64,000 bases of DNA, taken from Atrichornis clamosus (lineage: Eukaryota > Chordata > Aves > Passeriformes > Menuridae). Of this stretch, positions 1 to 13,750 are shown one piece after another (positions within the stretch are counted from its first letter, which is position 1; every line of letters begins with the position of its first letter). The DNA is taken from NCBI GenBank assembly GCA_013400975.1, contig WBMZ01010248.1, positions 1 through 64,000 of the forward strand, in the 5' to 3' direction. Made by a program: the position numbers and the translations under genes. The notes under the pieces are model-generated. The model searched no databases. It was not told the origin of the DNA and saw only the letters and a list, made by a program, of their open reading frames with translations.

Positions 1-170
1 CGGGCGGCGGGGCCGGGCAGGGGGCGGAGGCGGGCGGGCCGCGGCGGGACGGGGCGTCCCATTTCCTCCGGCCGCCGGAGCCGCTGCCGGGACCAACGGG
101 CGGGACGGGGCCGCGGCGCAGAGGTAGGTCGGAGGCCCGGGGGAGGAGGTCCCGGGACTGGGTTTCTTTG
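1..170. promoter_or_regulatory. KIAA0040: CpG island with candidate non-coding exon 1 of KIAA0040
   Basis: The first 170 bases are extremely G+C and CpG rich, unlike the DNA to the right, which is typical of a promoter CpG island. A good splice donor (GAG followed by GTAGGT) sits at 123/124, so bases up to 123 could be a non-coding first exon on the + strand. The next + strand coding exon is KIAA0040 at 5763, so I assign it there. The island is cut by the window edge, and a divergent gene to the left could share it. Seen: composition and donor; inferred: gene assignment. Confidence 0.5.
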
Positions 171-432
171 GGCGTTATCCTCGGTTCTGTGTTACTCAAA
201 TCGAGAGCTTTTATCTCCTTTTTATATTTTTTATTTAAGGCCACATCATCTGCTTCCCGCAGCCCGGCAGGGAGACGGGTGGAAGCTGGGGCCGGAGTGA
301 GCTGGGGTGGGGACAGTGACGCTGGGGAAAGAGCGGTGAGGAGCAACCACTCTCAGGGGACAGTGTGTCTGGGGCAGGCTGCCTGGCACCGGAGTTTTGG
401 GGCACCTGAGCTGCGCCCACACTTTTGAACAG

Positions 433-610
433 CATAGAATCCTAGAGGGGGTTTAGGGGAAGGAACATTAAAGAACACCTCGTTCCAACCCCCTTGCCAT
501 AGGGAGGGACACTTTGCACTAGACCAGGTCGCTCCAAGCCCCATCCACCCTGACTCTGAACACTTCCAGGGATGGGGCATCCACAGCTTTTCTGGCAGCC
601 CCCTGAGCCT
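433..610 (-). repeat. Degraded CR1 LINE 3' fragment
   Basis: The + strand reads CATAGAATCCTAGAG followed by a diverged form of the bird CR1 3' end (TTCCAACCCCCTTGCCATAG, then CACTTCCAGGGATGGGGCAT), so the element lies on the - strand. It is more diverged than the copies at 16361 and 37774. The left limit is clear; the right limit is approximate. Confidence 0.7.
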
Positions 611-3600
611 CTTATAACAGAAACCACATGCGATCCACCCCAGGAGGGCCATGGGTGGGGGCTGCTGCCCGCCCGGACAGGCAGCACTGCTTGTACCACA
701 GTTTGGAGGAGCCCAGGACGACTTTGAGGAGCTACCCGTGCATCCAGGGGTGACAGTAGCGCTCACCTAAACTCAAAACTGATCTTTTGGCCAGAGTCTC
801 TGTGATCCCGGGGCCGACAGCCGCAGCGCGTGTGCAGACAGTGATGACGAGTGGGCTCTAGGCAGCAGCTTGCAAAATAGTTTCACTTTAACCCTGTTAT
901 CCAACATCCCTATCAGTAGTTTTCCAAATCGCTCCCTTGGGATGAAAGCATCTACTATGTGTGGCGTGTGGCAGGAAGGTTTGATGGTGGTGGGAATGAG
1001 ATGAAGCTTCAGCTGAATGTATTTGCTGGGTGGTGGCTTTTGGTGTTTGTCTTCTATGTTTGAGTAAGATCTCCGTAGCCTGCTGCAAGTTCTGGGAGAG
1101 TGGCGGCAAAGCTCTTCTTAGTCACCATTTCCGAAACAGCAACGTGCAATCCCTGCTAAGGAAACTGCTCACCCTCGGTGTCAGGTTTCATCCAGTTTTC
1201 CTTTAAGTCTGCAGGTGCAAGTGGGGAAAATAGATGCCACTCGTATGACAGCATAGCTGTGTCTCTGTTGGGTGGATCAGGGATCTCACAGGCTGTGACA
1301 GAAGTCAGTCTCTCTCAGCCTGACCCATAGCTGTCACTGCCATGGAAGGTCGGTATAAAGCTGGTATGAAGCTGACATAAAGCCAGTAACAGAAGGAAAT
1401 GGTTGTTTAATAATGTGATTCCTGCTTTGCACTGCTTAGCATCAGCTGCACAAAGTGTGGTCTCATCTGCGTTAAGAAAATGAGGGTGGCTGTAGATTTC
1501 ATGTCACCTCCACGAGTCCTGAGTTGCAGCTGGCCACTGAGCACAGGGGTGTTCAGATAACCCAGAAATACTTGGGGCAAAGCCCACAGATCAGTTCTTC
1601 CCTGGTGCTGCCCCTGCTTTCACCATGGATGCAGGGCGCACCTAAGAGCCCTACTCCTGCCTGAGTCAGGCAGCATCTCAGCTGAGAGGAGCAGGTTGAG
1701 CTTTGTTAGGGTGCAGGGAACTTCATGAGGACATAAGAGCCTGTCGAGGGTTGAGCCTAAAGAACTTAACTAGTAAAATGACCTCCAGATCTCTCTCCTC
1801 TGCCATGGTGACCTAGCGTAGCAGTTTCCAGCAAACTGCAGCTTTTCTGCAAACTCTACCTCCGTCCCCAGTCCCTGCGGTTGCTCTGCAGTGCACAGGA
1901 TGTGGACAAGCCAGCATTGCCAAGGCAACCCCTCTGTTTTGGTTTCCCCACACTCAGGCTGGCAGCCTTTACCCCTCCAGCTCAGCCAGGCAAGCCCCGC
2001 ACGCCAACGGTTTGTGGTGCCATCGCAAGCCGGCCCTCAAAAGGAGTTTGTTTTCCACCCACGGCCTTCCATAACTCTAGAGGAGTGGCATATGCTCCCC
2101 TCCCTTGCAAACCGGCTCTTTCAAAGCCGATGTGGATTAAAGAACGTCATGTTGAACGCCCAGTGTTGATTAAAACTTACACAAGTGGCATAAAGCCCTG
2201 CAGTGCAGAGTTGCCATCAGTCGGAGCCATCCTTCCCTGGCCACAGGAGTTCCCAGGTGAGCCTCCACGTCAGCTTTCCCGACTCTGCCAGCACCAGCTG
2301 CCCAAAAAACAAAGAGTTCATTTAGCAGGGTGCTTCACAGCCCTTCCTGAGACACAGCCCTGTCTCCCAGTGCCTCCCTGGCTGTGTTTTTTGGTCCCGT
2401 ATCTTGACCCAAAAAACAGCTGACCTCACAGTGGCAGCTCCATGTGCTTTGGGCAAGCAGTTCGCACCCATCCTGGACCACAGCATGGAAGCAGCTCTCC
2501 ATGTTCATCCCTTCTCTAGGGGAAGATGTTGCTGTCGCACAAAATTGAGCAGCAGCATGGATTTTTCCAAAATGCAGCTCCTCATGGTGCACTCAGGTTT
2601 TTAGCTGGCAATGGGTGGCCTTGGGTAACCCCTCTGCCCTTGGAGTTGCCAGCTCCAAAGACACCAGTTTTTCTACTTTCCCCTCCCCCCATTTTTTTAA
2701 TATAAAACTGAAGAACCCCTTTATTTAGCACACAGACACTCCTTCATCTACAAAACAAAAAGCAATGCACACACCAAAAAGAAAAGGCATTTGAAAAGCA
2801 GCTGCATGGCTACGCTGGAAGATGGCCCTGGGATTTGGGTGCTGCTTGCTCAGGATGGGGGCAGGTACCTCCACCTTCCCCTTCCAAGGGATGCACATCC
2901 GGGCTTCCCCAGGGTGGCCACACGTCCCCAGCTGGGCACTTCCCAGGAACAATCAGCCAGGGCCTCTGGAGCGCATTTAGCTCCAGTTTAAAGTGGAAAC
3001 ATTTCAAAGGGCTTTGCTTTATTGGTTGTGTTTTGGTTTTTTTTTTTTCTTTTTTTTTTCCTCTGCAAACAATTAATTACAAGTTTAAAAGGAAGTTCCA
3101 GCCCTCATTCCCTCCCCAGAAGGTTAGAGCCAATAAATATAAAGCAGTTCAATGCAGGAATAAAACTGTACATCCTGTTTTGTCTGAAATTAAGACAGTT
3201 GTTGTTTTGGGGTTGTTTGGGTTTTTTACTTCTTTTTTGGAGTCAAGTGTATCACAGGCATTAAGTATTCCTGCCTGGATAATAAGCTGTCAGGATATTT
3301 ATGGATAAATGGCAAACCTGCATCACATGCATGATTCAGGCTGAGGAAAAGCTGCTCTGGTTATTTGTGTTGCAGTTTAACCTTTACTACAGCTGCCCAA
3401 AAAAAAGGCTGAGGTGAAGATGAAGGTCAGGACAGGGGGCAGCTTTAAGAAGTGGCTCTCATTTATCTCTCCTGTGAGCAACAGCAGATCTGGGATGGTC
3501 CTGGCTGCCTCCAGGCAGGGGGTAGGCAGAGGGTGGATGGGATTTGAGTCTCTGAGTGGTAGCCTGTGATTTCTCAGGTGGGGATGACAATGATATTTCT

Positions 3601-3677
3601 GTCCTCTGTTGAGTAGTGGAATGAGGGAATGTGAGGGAGCAGCCAGTTTAGATGCAGCAGACTGGACAAAAATACAG

Positions 3678-3720
3678 TAATAATAATAATGATAATAATA
3701 ACAACAATAACAATAATATT
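3678..3720. repeat. AAT/AAC microsatellite
   Basis: Imperfect run of TAA trinucleotides interrupted by GAT and AAC units, about 43 bases. It lies in the putative first intron of KIAA0040. Confidence 0.8.
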
Positions 3721-5721
3721 TTTCAGCCAAAGCCAAAACCACTTCTCAGAACACAGCATTTCATTTGGTAAATCTCAAATGAGAATTTTTCAGAAAGGCA
3801 CCCAGAGAAATTAATGTTCAAAAGAGAAACCACCAGCTAATTGGAGCCAGCTCAGCTGCGTGCTCATGCGGATTGAAACAGTAAATCCAAAGTCATCAGT
3901 CTGTTTCTGAGGGGCATGGAGGATAAACCCCTTATTTTTAACAATATCTGAGCTCTTGTGGAATCCCAAATTGAGAGCTTGGTATCTATGCTGAGGGATT
4001 CAGCTCTTGAAATCCTGGCAATCAGGTCTAAAAGCCAGCAGCCAGGGGAGACCAGTGAAACAAGACCCTGTACAGCTTTGTAGGTCCCAGGACAGCATTT
4101 CCATAGGCAAGTTTTCCCTTGTGAGCTGCCTTTTTGGGGGCTGCCCAGGAGTTCCTGTCTCAGCAGCATCACTGTGGTTAGGGCTGGGTGGGACCGGCAG
4201 CTGCTTTTTTGGGCGAGGCTGGTGGCTTTCTCTTTCGTTAGGAGTGGGCAGTAGGAATAAATGAGATGCAAAGCAAGGAAGGGCAGTGCTGCAGACAAGA
4301 AGGATTTCACTGAAACCAGCCTGGGACCCCTTCCTGTCCCTCCCTCGAGGTCCCCGAGCTCTGTGAGGGCTGTCGAAAGGAAAGCCAAGCAGTTGGTGTC
4401 ACACAGGACAAGTGGAGCAACCCCTGTGGGACACCTTTTGAGTTCAGGCTGCACCTCTCAAGTTTTTGTTACGTGGAAGTGTTGGTTTTCCTTTTACTGT
4501 GCCTCAGTTTCCCCTCCTGGGCACATGGAGATTTCATCATTCCCTCAAGAGGCTCCAGGGCTTTAATCCCACAGGCTGGCAAAGGCACTGATGTAAAATG
4601 CTGAGCAAGGGTGAAACAGGGTGTTAGAGCCTGATACTGCCCCTGCCAGCTCTTCATCTGTACAACCTCTAATTTAGTGACCCCTGTGTTGAACCAGAAC
4701 TGCAAACTCACAGCACGAAGACCCTTGCCCTACTCAAATGCTTTGCCTGTCCACAGGAGAGGAAGAAAGCTGGGAGCAGAGGCAGCAGCTCCCCGCCCCT
4801 GCAGGAGGGCTTCCCTGAGAGCCCTGCCACTTAGCAGCACCTCTCCCTCCCTGAGGGAAGAGGAAAACCTTACGTCAAGCCACAGAAATGCTTCTCGGCC
4901 CTACCCAACCCTTGGAGCAATTCCCAGGTGAGGCACCGCAGCAGCGGCTCCTCCATCCTCAGCCAACCCTTATCCTCCTGTGCCACCGCCTTTGTGGCCA
5001 ACCCTGGGTGCATGGAGGCAGCTGTGGGAGCAGGGCCGCTCGCTGGGGTCTGGCACCTGAGTCCCACTGACCACAGTCCTCATCCAAAATACAGGTGGTT
5101 TAGCCACAGCCCCCACGCCAAATCTGCTGGTGGCACCCGGCTGCTGGGGCAGCAAGACCAGACCCCATTGTGGTGCTTGGTACAGGCACACCTGGCCTTT
5201 GTGCTGCCCATCTCAGACCATGGACCACGAGGAACAGCCTGTCCAAAGACACCCCATCCCGGTATGGATTGGGGATAAGGGAGACCTGTCACATGGGGAG
5301 TCCTGGCTCCTATGGCAGTACTGCTCTCCACAGTGGTCGCTGGCCTAGATCAGGCAATTCCCTTCCTAGACAGGAAAGCTACTCCTGCAGACATTTCCTC
5401 TGCTAAGAAGCAAGCCCTACAAAGGGCTAATAAGAGCTCCATACTGTGGTTGTTCAGCAAGGGCTGATGTGTAAGCCCAAAGGGGCAGGATTTGTGCTTG
5501 GCCAGATGCCAAGGCAAGTAGGGATGCCCAAAGCCCTCCTCGTTCATCCCCACAACAAACCCCAGGAGACAGGAGGCTATGTTTCTCTGATGGAGACACC
5601 CAAAGGGACACAGCAGGTAGCGTAGTCCATCCCCCACGACCCCAGACCCCTCCAAGGCAGGAGACATCTTACCCTGCTGAGGCTTAGACTGTTCTGGCAG
5701 CTCCATGGAATAAACTGCTGA

Positions 5722-6207
<486 letters not shown>

Positions 6208-8199
6208 TGGACAGGAGGGTGTTCAGGCCCTCTCCTCTGAAATGCCACCACTCCTTTCACCTGTGCACCAGGAAGGGCGAGGAGATACCAAAGCTGCTGC
6301 CACTTCATGGTGACTTTTGACAGAGGCTGAGCCCAGCACGTTGAAAGGCCAGCAGAGAATGAGGCAGTCGGGCACAGGTTGTGCAAGCTCCTTCTCCCCC
6401 ACCGTGACAGTGTGCACCGGGGCACAGACCCCCTGCAAAGGACAGGCAAGCACACAAGGGTGACCTGCCACCAGGCCCTACGTACGTCCTGCCACGAGCA
6501 CAGCGCACACGCACCGGGCTGGCACGCAGCAGATGCGATGCGAGGCTCTCCCTCTGCACTCGCCCGCAAGCACACGCACTGCGGCACAGGCAAGGGTGCA
6601 CAGGACAACAGGCACCCAAAACCCAAGGCACCGGCATGCTGCCCCTGCACAACACACACAGCTGCAAGTGAAGCAGGCACAGGCATGCCTCGTTTGCTTG
6701 CCCTGCCATGGAGATGGCACAACTTGATTGTCTAGGCTCTGTCCAAACCCAGCTCACTTTGTAGATGCAAAGGAAGCTGAGTGCAGAGATACCCCACAGC
6801 TCAAAGATGTGCCATCTCCCAGGCCACCAAACCAAAGGCACTTGAGAGCACCTGAAGCCAGATGCCCTCAGCCCAACCTCAGAGACCTCACGACACCATC
6901 CTAAGGCAGCACAGCAGAAGGATGCCTTGCCACCTAGGCTAAAGGCAGGAAGGAGAGAAGAGGCTGCCAGACTGCCCCTTTTGCACCTGCACTTAAGAAA
7001 ATCCCTTCCTTGAAAGACTGTTTTAAACAAACTTGCCATAACAGAGCCCACCACGCTACTGCAAGAGCAGAAACACAAGCTGAGGCTGTGTAAAAGCTTC
7101 GCTATGGGCTTTAGAGTTATTTATTGCATGACTACTAAAGAAGAGCAGGACCAAAGGCCCCTCTGGAGCAGGGCCAGGCACACCAAAGCGGTATTGAAGC
7201 AACAGACACCGTTTCCTGGCTCACTCAGGCATCCCCTCTCCTTACAGCCCTTGTGCTGTGTTGTCAAGGCGCACACAGACCCATGAGCATGTGCTGCCTC
7301 AGCCGATGCCACGTGGTCAGCTCTGTGTGCCACACTGAGGGCTTCTGTACGGCTGTCAGGCTGGCCAGCTCTGGCATTTTGAATATGCTGTAGAAGCAAA
7401 GTAAATTCCATGTCCACAGTCATCCCTTACACAGGGATACATCGTACAGCCAGACTATGCACCTCTCTCCATCCTCATGTCCCTTGGAAAGACAGCTTGG
7501 CTGGCACAGCAGCTAACAGGACCACACACAGCTCTCATCCCTGCTCTGGTTTTTGCCCTCTGCTCCCCTAGGCTAGTGTTCCCACCCTAACTCCCATTAG
7601 TGAGCTGGGAGTGTCCTCTGCTTCCCACCCTCTGCCCCACCACGCTCTGTCTCCCCCATCTCTTTTTCCAGTGAGGGATGTGTGTGTGATGAGAAGCCTA
7701 GTCACATCTGGGTTTTGCCCTGTCTGTACACTGGATGTCTTCCTTCCGTTTTCTTCCAGTTCTTAAGCTGCTGGAGCAGACCAGAGCCACCAGCCAGAGC
7801 CAGACATCTGGGGAATAAGCAACCAAACCCACGTGGGCAAGCCTGGACAGAGCTGCCAGACACAGCTGCTCCCAGCCCAGGCAAGGGCGATGCCACCTTC
7901 CCCTGACTCGGGGGACAAAGCCACCAGCTGGAAGCGGCTGCTGGTGCCACCCAGTCCCAGCACAGCCTGTTTTGTCCGACACAGGCAGGGCTGTGATGGT
8001 CACATCACGTCACGGGGTTTGGCTGCGTGCGGCTGTGCTGGGAACAGCTGGGAGGCTGGGCTCCTCCTCACACAGCCCTTTAAATTGACCCTATATGTGC
8101 CTTATTCTCCAGCTTGCTTTGTCACCACTGAAATTAGTGACTCCCTTCTTCTCCAAAACAGGAAGGAACACATAATGGCATAAAAATTAAGATTTGCCA

Positions 8200-8221
8200 C
8201 ATGTAATCCTAGGATTACATG
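8200..8221. repeat. Perfect 22-bp palindrome
   Basis: The bases CATGTAATCCT followed by AGGATTACATG are exact reverse complements with no spacer. The symmetry stops at both ends. It lies in the putative KIAA0040 3' UTR. No known element is recognised. Confidence 0.9.
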
Positions 8222-9231
8222 CAGAAATAGCTCTGGTCTCTGTCCCAAGCCCCCAGTCCAGCCAGGATCCAGGAGAACTAGCACTGCACTTTTATTATTC
8301 CTTCTTCCTTCCCTCCTTTTCCCCATCCGAGTACTTTTCCCAGCCCTCCTGCCTCCACACTCACCAGGTGGCCAAAGCAGCCTCTTCCCGTGGGCAGGAA
8401 AGCTGCCCATGCAGGTGCTCCTGCTGTGATCCAGAGGCATGAGCAGCCCTGGAGGCAAGGTGGTGCTGCCTGGAAGAATTAAAAAAAAAAACAAAATCAG
8501 AGTAAAGGGAAACAGAGTGGAGGCCAGAGGCTTACCTGAACAAGCAGGGGCACGGAGGCAGTGAGCACTGTCAGAGTATGGCCTACCTGGTGTGGAGGTG
8601 CCAGGCTTTGCAAGGCTCCCTGCAGGAAGGTCCTTCTCCAGAAAGGATAGCAAGTAACTCTTCAAAGGAGGGCAACCAATTCCTACAAGAACCAGAGAAC
8701 TGCCAAGAAAATGTGAGCATTGTATCACACACATCTCCAGATCCAGGCTTTGGGGAGTTCAGAGCTAGGTCTGAATTTGAAGAGCTCCCCAAAATCATAA
8801 TGCAAATCACCCTTGGGCTGGGCAGGGAGGGACCAGGATACAACCCTGCCCTGATCCATCCAACAAGTGGATGGTCAGAGCCCCTGAACTCCCTAAAGCA
8901 TGGGGGCTGGCTTGATATCTGCTGTTCAAGCCAAATCATGCACTGAATCGGCTTCTTCTGGAGGAAAAAGAGAAAGAGTAGTGACTGCCTGGGGTGCACC
9001 AGAACCTGTCACCCAGCAGCTGGGCAGCACCAACCCCGCAGTGCCCACGCTAGCAAGGGAGCAGAGATGCACAGTGCAGAAACTCCGCTGCACGGTCCCC
9101 GCTCTCCAGACACCTACACACTGCCTCCACAACTGCATTCCAGTATCAACCTCCCATCTTCCTGAACAACTCCGTGCAACAGGGAAAAACAACAAAACAA
9201 AGTTCGTGCAATTTTTTTTTTTTAAACCAAA

Positions 9232-9237
9232 AATAAA
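9232..9237 (+). terminator. KIAA0040: Candidate poly(A) signal, KIAA0040
   Basis: AATAAA followed within about 50 bases by a GT/T-rich stretch (CATGTGTTTATTTTCCTGG). It is the first well-formed + strand signal after the stop codon at the distance expected for a long 3' UTR. Other AATAAA-like motifs follow near 9700 and 10820, so the choice is tentative. Confidence 0.4.
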
Positions 9238-9250
9238 TGACTCTTGAACT

Positions 9251-12200
9251 GCAAACAAACACTGTATCTCTATCTCTCAGTCATGTGTTTATTTTCCTGG
9301 GGAAATCTTTCCTGTATCTGTGTCCTGGTCCTAGATAAGAGACAGGGAGAGCTCAGCAGGCAGAGGCTGTGCAGTCTCTGCCTGCAGCCAGCTGTGCAGC
9401 TTGGAGACCTTTTCTTAAAGAAACAGCTTAACTTAATCAAGTTTAATGGCCTTGCCTTGTTAATGAACATCAGCCAAGCTCCTCTACCCAAGGGCAAAAA
9501 GTAGTGGGAAGAAGAAAAGCCATGTTTGTGCTGTGGGAGGTGGGCTGCAGAAGGTTTGTTTTTCTTACAGTGGATCAGCAACACAGACTAGTTAACCCCA
9601 GCTGGTTTTGATCAGACAAGTATTTCATGGTGTCTGCAGCTTGCTGGGCAGAGCCTTTTCCAAATCCTACACCACTGAGCTCTGCCTCCATGAGGGCAAA
9701 AATAAAAAACCTACTTCTCAGCTGGATGAGGCACCAACCTGTACCTTGCCCACAAGAGCTGAGGCTCCTGAAGAGGCTGGTGCAAGAGGCGTGCAGGGCC
9801 GCAGCGATGAGTAGCTGGATATGGCAGAGGCACACCTTCTGGGGAAGGAAGGAGCAGTGCACACATTGCTTCTCTCCAGATACCAGACACTGGACTCAAG
9901 GCCAGGTGTTCTTGGGTAGCCTGGGCTGCAGAGGGAAAGGAAATTCCTGGGTCCTTGGTTAGGAACATGCAGAGGTTGAGGTGAAGCTGAGCATCCTGGA
10001 ACAGTCTAGAGATTGAAGGGAAGCAAAAATGCCCATTAAATCCCTCTGTGAGGGGAGAGTAGGATCTTCACTGACCGTTCCGCTATTTATTCAGCTAACA
10101 AAGCACAGAGCAGTGACCAAAAGTAACACCACTGCTTCCCAAGCAAGTGCCCAGTGCACTGAGACTTCAGTCTTCTCTCCAAACCACACCATACGGAAAT
10201 ACAGTATCTTTGTGAAGAAGCATCCTCTCCCTCCTCCTGCTGGGTAAATGCAGCAACATTTCTCTGGGATCCCAGATATATCAGATATATCACAACAGAT
10301 GGGTCCTGGCAGGTAGGACCCAGCAACAGGACAATTCTCATCAACAGAGTGATGCCAAAGCAGTGAGGACCCTCTGGGATTCAAATTGTGCCCCTGGGTG
10401 TGTTGAAAAGCAGTATATAAAATTTAAGTGATCTCAGAGCAAGACAGAGGTTTTGAGACTGTATTGGCCCTCTGGCATCACTGTTACAGGGCCATGTATT
10501 GCAGCAAAACAAGGGTAGTAAGAGGATGTGACATTTTTATGGGACTACCCCAATCATCCTGAGCCTTGAAACCAGAACAGCCAGTTCCTTAAGGCAAACA
10601 AACTGCATTATCTGAGCAGTCCCAGCCTCCCAGGCTGTAGCAAAGACTGGTTAAGCCCAGAAAAGTCTTTCTGCAGAGGCCAGTCAGATACAAGGAAGTC
10701 TCTCCTGCATGAAGAGACAATGCCATCCTGTGGCTGGTTGGGAATACTGATTTTCCGCAATGGTTTTCCAGCAGCTGTCACTTTGCCCTTCCTGGTCAAA
10801 GAGAGGCCCACTAGAAGTGACAAATAAACCCTCCTCAGAAACTGCAAATAAGGTGTCTCATTTGCCTTTAGCTCTGAAATACAAAGCTCATACTGCTTAA
10901 GAGAATATTCCCTGCTCCCAGGTGGAATTCGGCTTTAGGATGGGATTGTTTTGCTGCTGCACAGGAAAAAGTCAAAGGGAACAATCATGCCTGTTGATTT
11001 TTGGAGCAAACACTTACTTTTAGAGTGGCTGTGTGTGAGACTAGTCCTCCTCTCACTCTCAGTCACCTTCCTGATGACTTGGCTGTGCCCTTTAACTGAA
11101 CAACAAACTGAAATCTGTCCTTGCCTACAGACAAGTGGGCAACGTGGAGAGAGCACTTCACAGTGAAGAACCCTCATGGCTTTCCTGTGTCCTTCTCTCA
11201 TGCACTGAGCACAGAGCCTGCAAAACTCTTCAAGTGCAATTTTCCTTTCCACTCCTCTCGCCATTAGTCTCCTCCTCCCCCAAACCAGGGCTTGGATATC
11301 CTAACACAGCTCAGATGAGTCTCTGCCTGCCCACCCACCCAAGAGGCACAACCCTGAAAGTACTATGTAGAATGTAGTCCTCACCTTTGAGAGACAATGC
11401 CCTAGCTTGTTCTCCTCAGCCAGGTCCTAGCAAGGACAGATCAGTTAAGTGCTTCACAAAGTCACAAAGAGATCACAGTCCCCATCCCTGTTTTGGAGCA
11501 GACACCAAAGACCTAATCTGCACAGCCCTGCTCCAGGCCTGGGTAATGCTCCCTCTCCATGTAAATAGTGTAATAGGAAGGAAAATAATTCTGCCACACA
11601 AAGCAAAGAAGACAGAAATATTTTAAGACCTACTTTATTTGCAATTTTTTTACTTCCTCCAAAGTCTGGGAAGGATTCTTTAAAATGTATTACTCAGCCT
11701 AGCACTGGGACAGAAAAGGCATTAAGACATGGGACAACCATGTTCCACTGTGCTCAGACAAGGGAGCCTTTGAGCAAGCAGCATTTGGTGAGCTCACACT
11801 TCTTCCCTGCCTGGAGCTGATGGTCCAGAATTTTAGTATCTTCTCAGGGAAAGAAAATAAACCTCACCTTTATGGCTGTGAGTAAAATGAAGAAAAAATA
11901 GCAGTCAAATGTGAAACAATGCACTAGGACATGAGGGAAAGTATGCAGGATCAGTTTAACTCCAAGAGATGCTCATTTTAGAGGTGGATGACAAGTGTTA
12001 TCATTTCAGCATCACTACCTGCCACACTGCTAATGAAAAAGCAGAAGGCAGCAGATGGAACAATTGCTTAGAAAATTTTGCTCACGGTCTGTAAGCAAGG
12101 AGTACAGAGAGGCAGATTTGGGGAGCAGAGCCTGGAGGAAGGTAGCCCTTACACTCACCCTGTTCTGGGCCTCACCCCAGAGTGTGAACATGAATATACT

Positions 12201-12873
12201 GCACGTCTCCTTAGGTTTTCCTTTGGGCTGGGAGACAACACAAGCAAAATAGCAAGATTTTAACCCAGACAGATGCAATACTGAAGGTTGAAGAACCCAG
12301 TCTACAGAACTCACCTGAGTTAATGAGCCTTCCCAGCAGACTGACAACATTTCCCAAAGCCCAGTTTGCAGAAAGAGTAGGGAATGTGCCCAGATAATGA
12401 GGAGAACCACAGACCAAGAAAGAGAGAGGAGACAGTCCCAGAAAAGTTCTCTCTGATGTAAATTAGGGGGCTATTATTTGTTAGTAGCCCAAATTTAATT
12501 TGTTTTAATTTTCTGAAATGGGATGGCACCAGGAAGGACAGAAATAAGAGGAGTCTGCAATCTGGGTTTCAGAAACAATAGCATATGTTAAAGCTTGTGT
12601 TACATAACGTTCATAGAAGTTGCATGTATTGGATCAAGCAGGTCCTTGTCATGTTTAGCCAAGCAGAGTGTCTACAAGCTGGATGTCCCCACAAGCCCAG
12701 GAACATCACCCATCAGGAGCTCCAAAGGCTGGAAGCAGGCTGGGCTGCAGATGTCCCTGGGTGCATGTTGGTCAGCGATTGTCTCCTTTGTATTGGAGAA
12801 AGCTGTCTGAACCAAACTTTGTTAAGAAATACTGAATCATTATCTTTGGGTATTGTCCTGCACAGAGTTCTAT
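9251..12873. other. Intergenic / TNN 3' flanking sequence
   Basis: No gene recognised. The part from about 11634 to 12873 may represent the 3' UTR of the decayed TNN gene on the - strand, because AATAAA (read as TTTATT on +) lies at 11634-11639. The rest is unique-looking sequence with no coding signature on either strand. Confidence 0.4.
11634..11639 (-). terminator. TNN: Candidate poly(A) signal of the TNN relic
   Basis: TTTATT on + equals AATAAA on -, about 1.2 kb beyond the TNN stop codon at 12874. It is the nearest clean signal noticed; whether it is or was used cannot be told. Confidence 0.3.
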
Positions 12874-13014
12874 TTAAGCCCTGATCTTCTTCCCTGATAA
12901 AGACCTCTTCTTCCTCCTCAAGATTGGCTCATTACTGGAAGACTGAGGAGAGATCTTTATCTCCATAAAAGGGATGAAGAATTCATGTCCTCTCCATGGC
13001 TCCCAGTTCACATG
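12874..13014 (-). pseudogene. TNN: TNN relic: last fibrinogen-like exon
   Basis: Read on the - strand after an acceptor (TTTTCCTAG), this exon encodes 46 residues and a TAA stop. It starts HVNWEPWRGHEF, the family's final fibrinogen motif (GVNW..WKGHEFSIPF), and ends in a basic tail. The exon itself is intact. It needs a phase-0 intron, while the preceding exon ends in phase 2, so the two cannot join in frame. Confidence 0.88.
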
Positions 13015-13587
13015 CTAGGAAAAGATCAATTAATTTCTCTTACTAAAGTGGCCAGATCAGATGCTAGGAGCCTAGCACTGCCTGCCTCTAATACCATTTA
13101 ACTCTCTAATAAACAGAGACTTTAATTATAATCAGTCTTTCAGACACTCCTAATTTAAATCAAACCTCTATCAAGCTTGGAACACAACAGGACTAAGCCA
13201 TCTTCAATCCCAAAATAAGCCTGTACAGAGAGATGTACCCCAAGGTGTGCACTGAAAGCCAAGGTAAAGGCTACATGAGACAGTGAGCCAGCATCCCAGT
13301 GTGACTCCTAGTGAGTGTTCCTTTAGGTGTTCCCCTCAGAGAGCAAGAGATCAAGACAGCTTCACCTCAAGTACCTCTGCCCACAAGAATCAGGGAGACA
13401 TGAGCTCAGGTCCTCTGGATCCCGGGGGGACAGAGTAAGAACAGTAAGTTTTCTTAATGGATCATTTTCCTCTCAAATGAAATGTGTCAGAGGGCAATCC
13501 CTCAAGCTCCAAGGAAAGACATTCCCTCCCTGTGTTTTCCCCAGGCTATGAAGAAGAGCTAACCAGCACACCAGCTCTGCTGCTCAC

Positions 13588-13750
13588 CTCTCGAACTTGC
13601 TCTCCCTGTACTTCCCGTTGAGGTTGGCCAGGTGACAGCCCTTGTACCACCACGCACCATGGTGTGTCAGGGCACAGTTGCTGAGAGCCACATCATTGTC
13701 CCTGTCCCGTGTTGTGAACTTCCAGCCATTGAGGTAGGTCACTGCATCCC
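13588..13750 (-). pseudogene. TNN: TNN relic: fibrinogen-like exon with calcium-site motif
   Basis: Encodes [20 protein letters not shown], then a segment with the conserved cysteines ([20 protein letters not shown]). This is the typical fibrinogen-like Asp/Asn-rich calcium loop. Acceptor (CCCTTAG) and donor (GTGAGC) are good. The exon is 163 bases and ends in phase 2 whereas the last exon starts in phase 0; the last codons (SKFER) also depart from the family's SKHSEG, suggesting a small deletion at this end. Confidence 0.85.

Larger units (their letters stand above)
6208..9250 (+). other. KIAA0040: Probable 3' UTR of KIAA0040
   Basis: Contiguous downstream sequence without a convincing splice site or gene, ending near an AATAAA signal at 9232-9237. 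Several long antisense frames here (for example on the - strand 6305-7078 and 8102-8734) show no domain, composition bias or splice context of real genes. The extent is inferred from the poly(A) signal only; a 3 kb UTR is plausible for this gene. Confidence 0.4.

Noticed and set aside
4755..4927. Extra KIAA0040 5' UTR exon
   Set aside because: Acceptor- and donor-like words are present, but such pairs are common by chance and there is no other support; left as a remark only.
6305..7078. Open frame of 257 codons on the - strand
   Set aside because: Lies antisense to the KIAA0040 3' region, with Cys/Arg-rich composition from G+C-rich DNA, no domain and no splice context. Judged a chance frame.
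8102..8734. Open frame of 210 codons on the - strand
   Set aside because: No recognisable domain; overlaps the palindrome and putative UTR; composition not protein-like.
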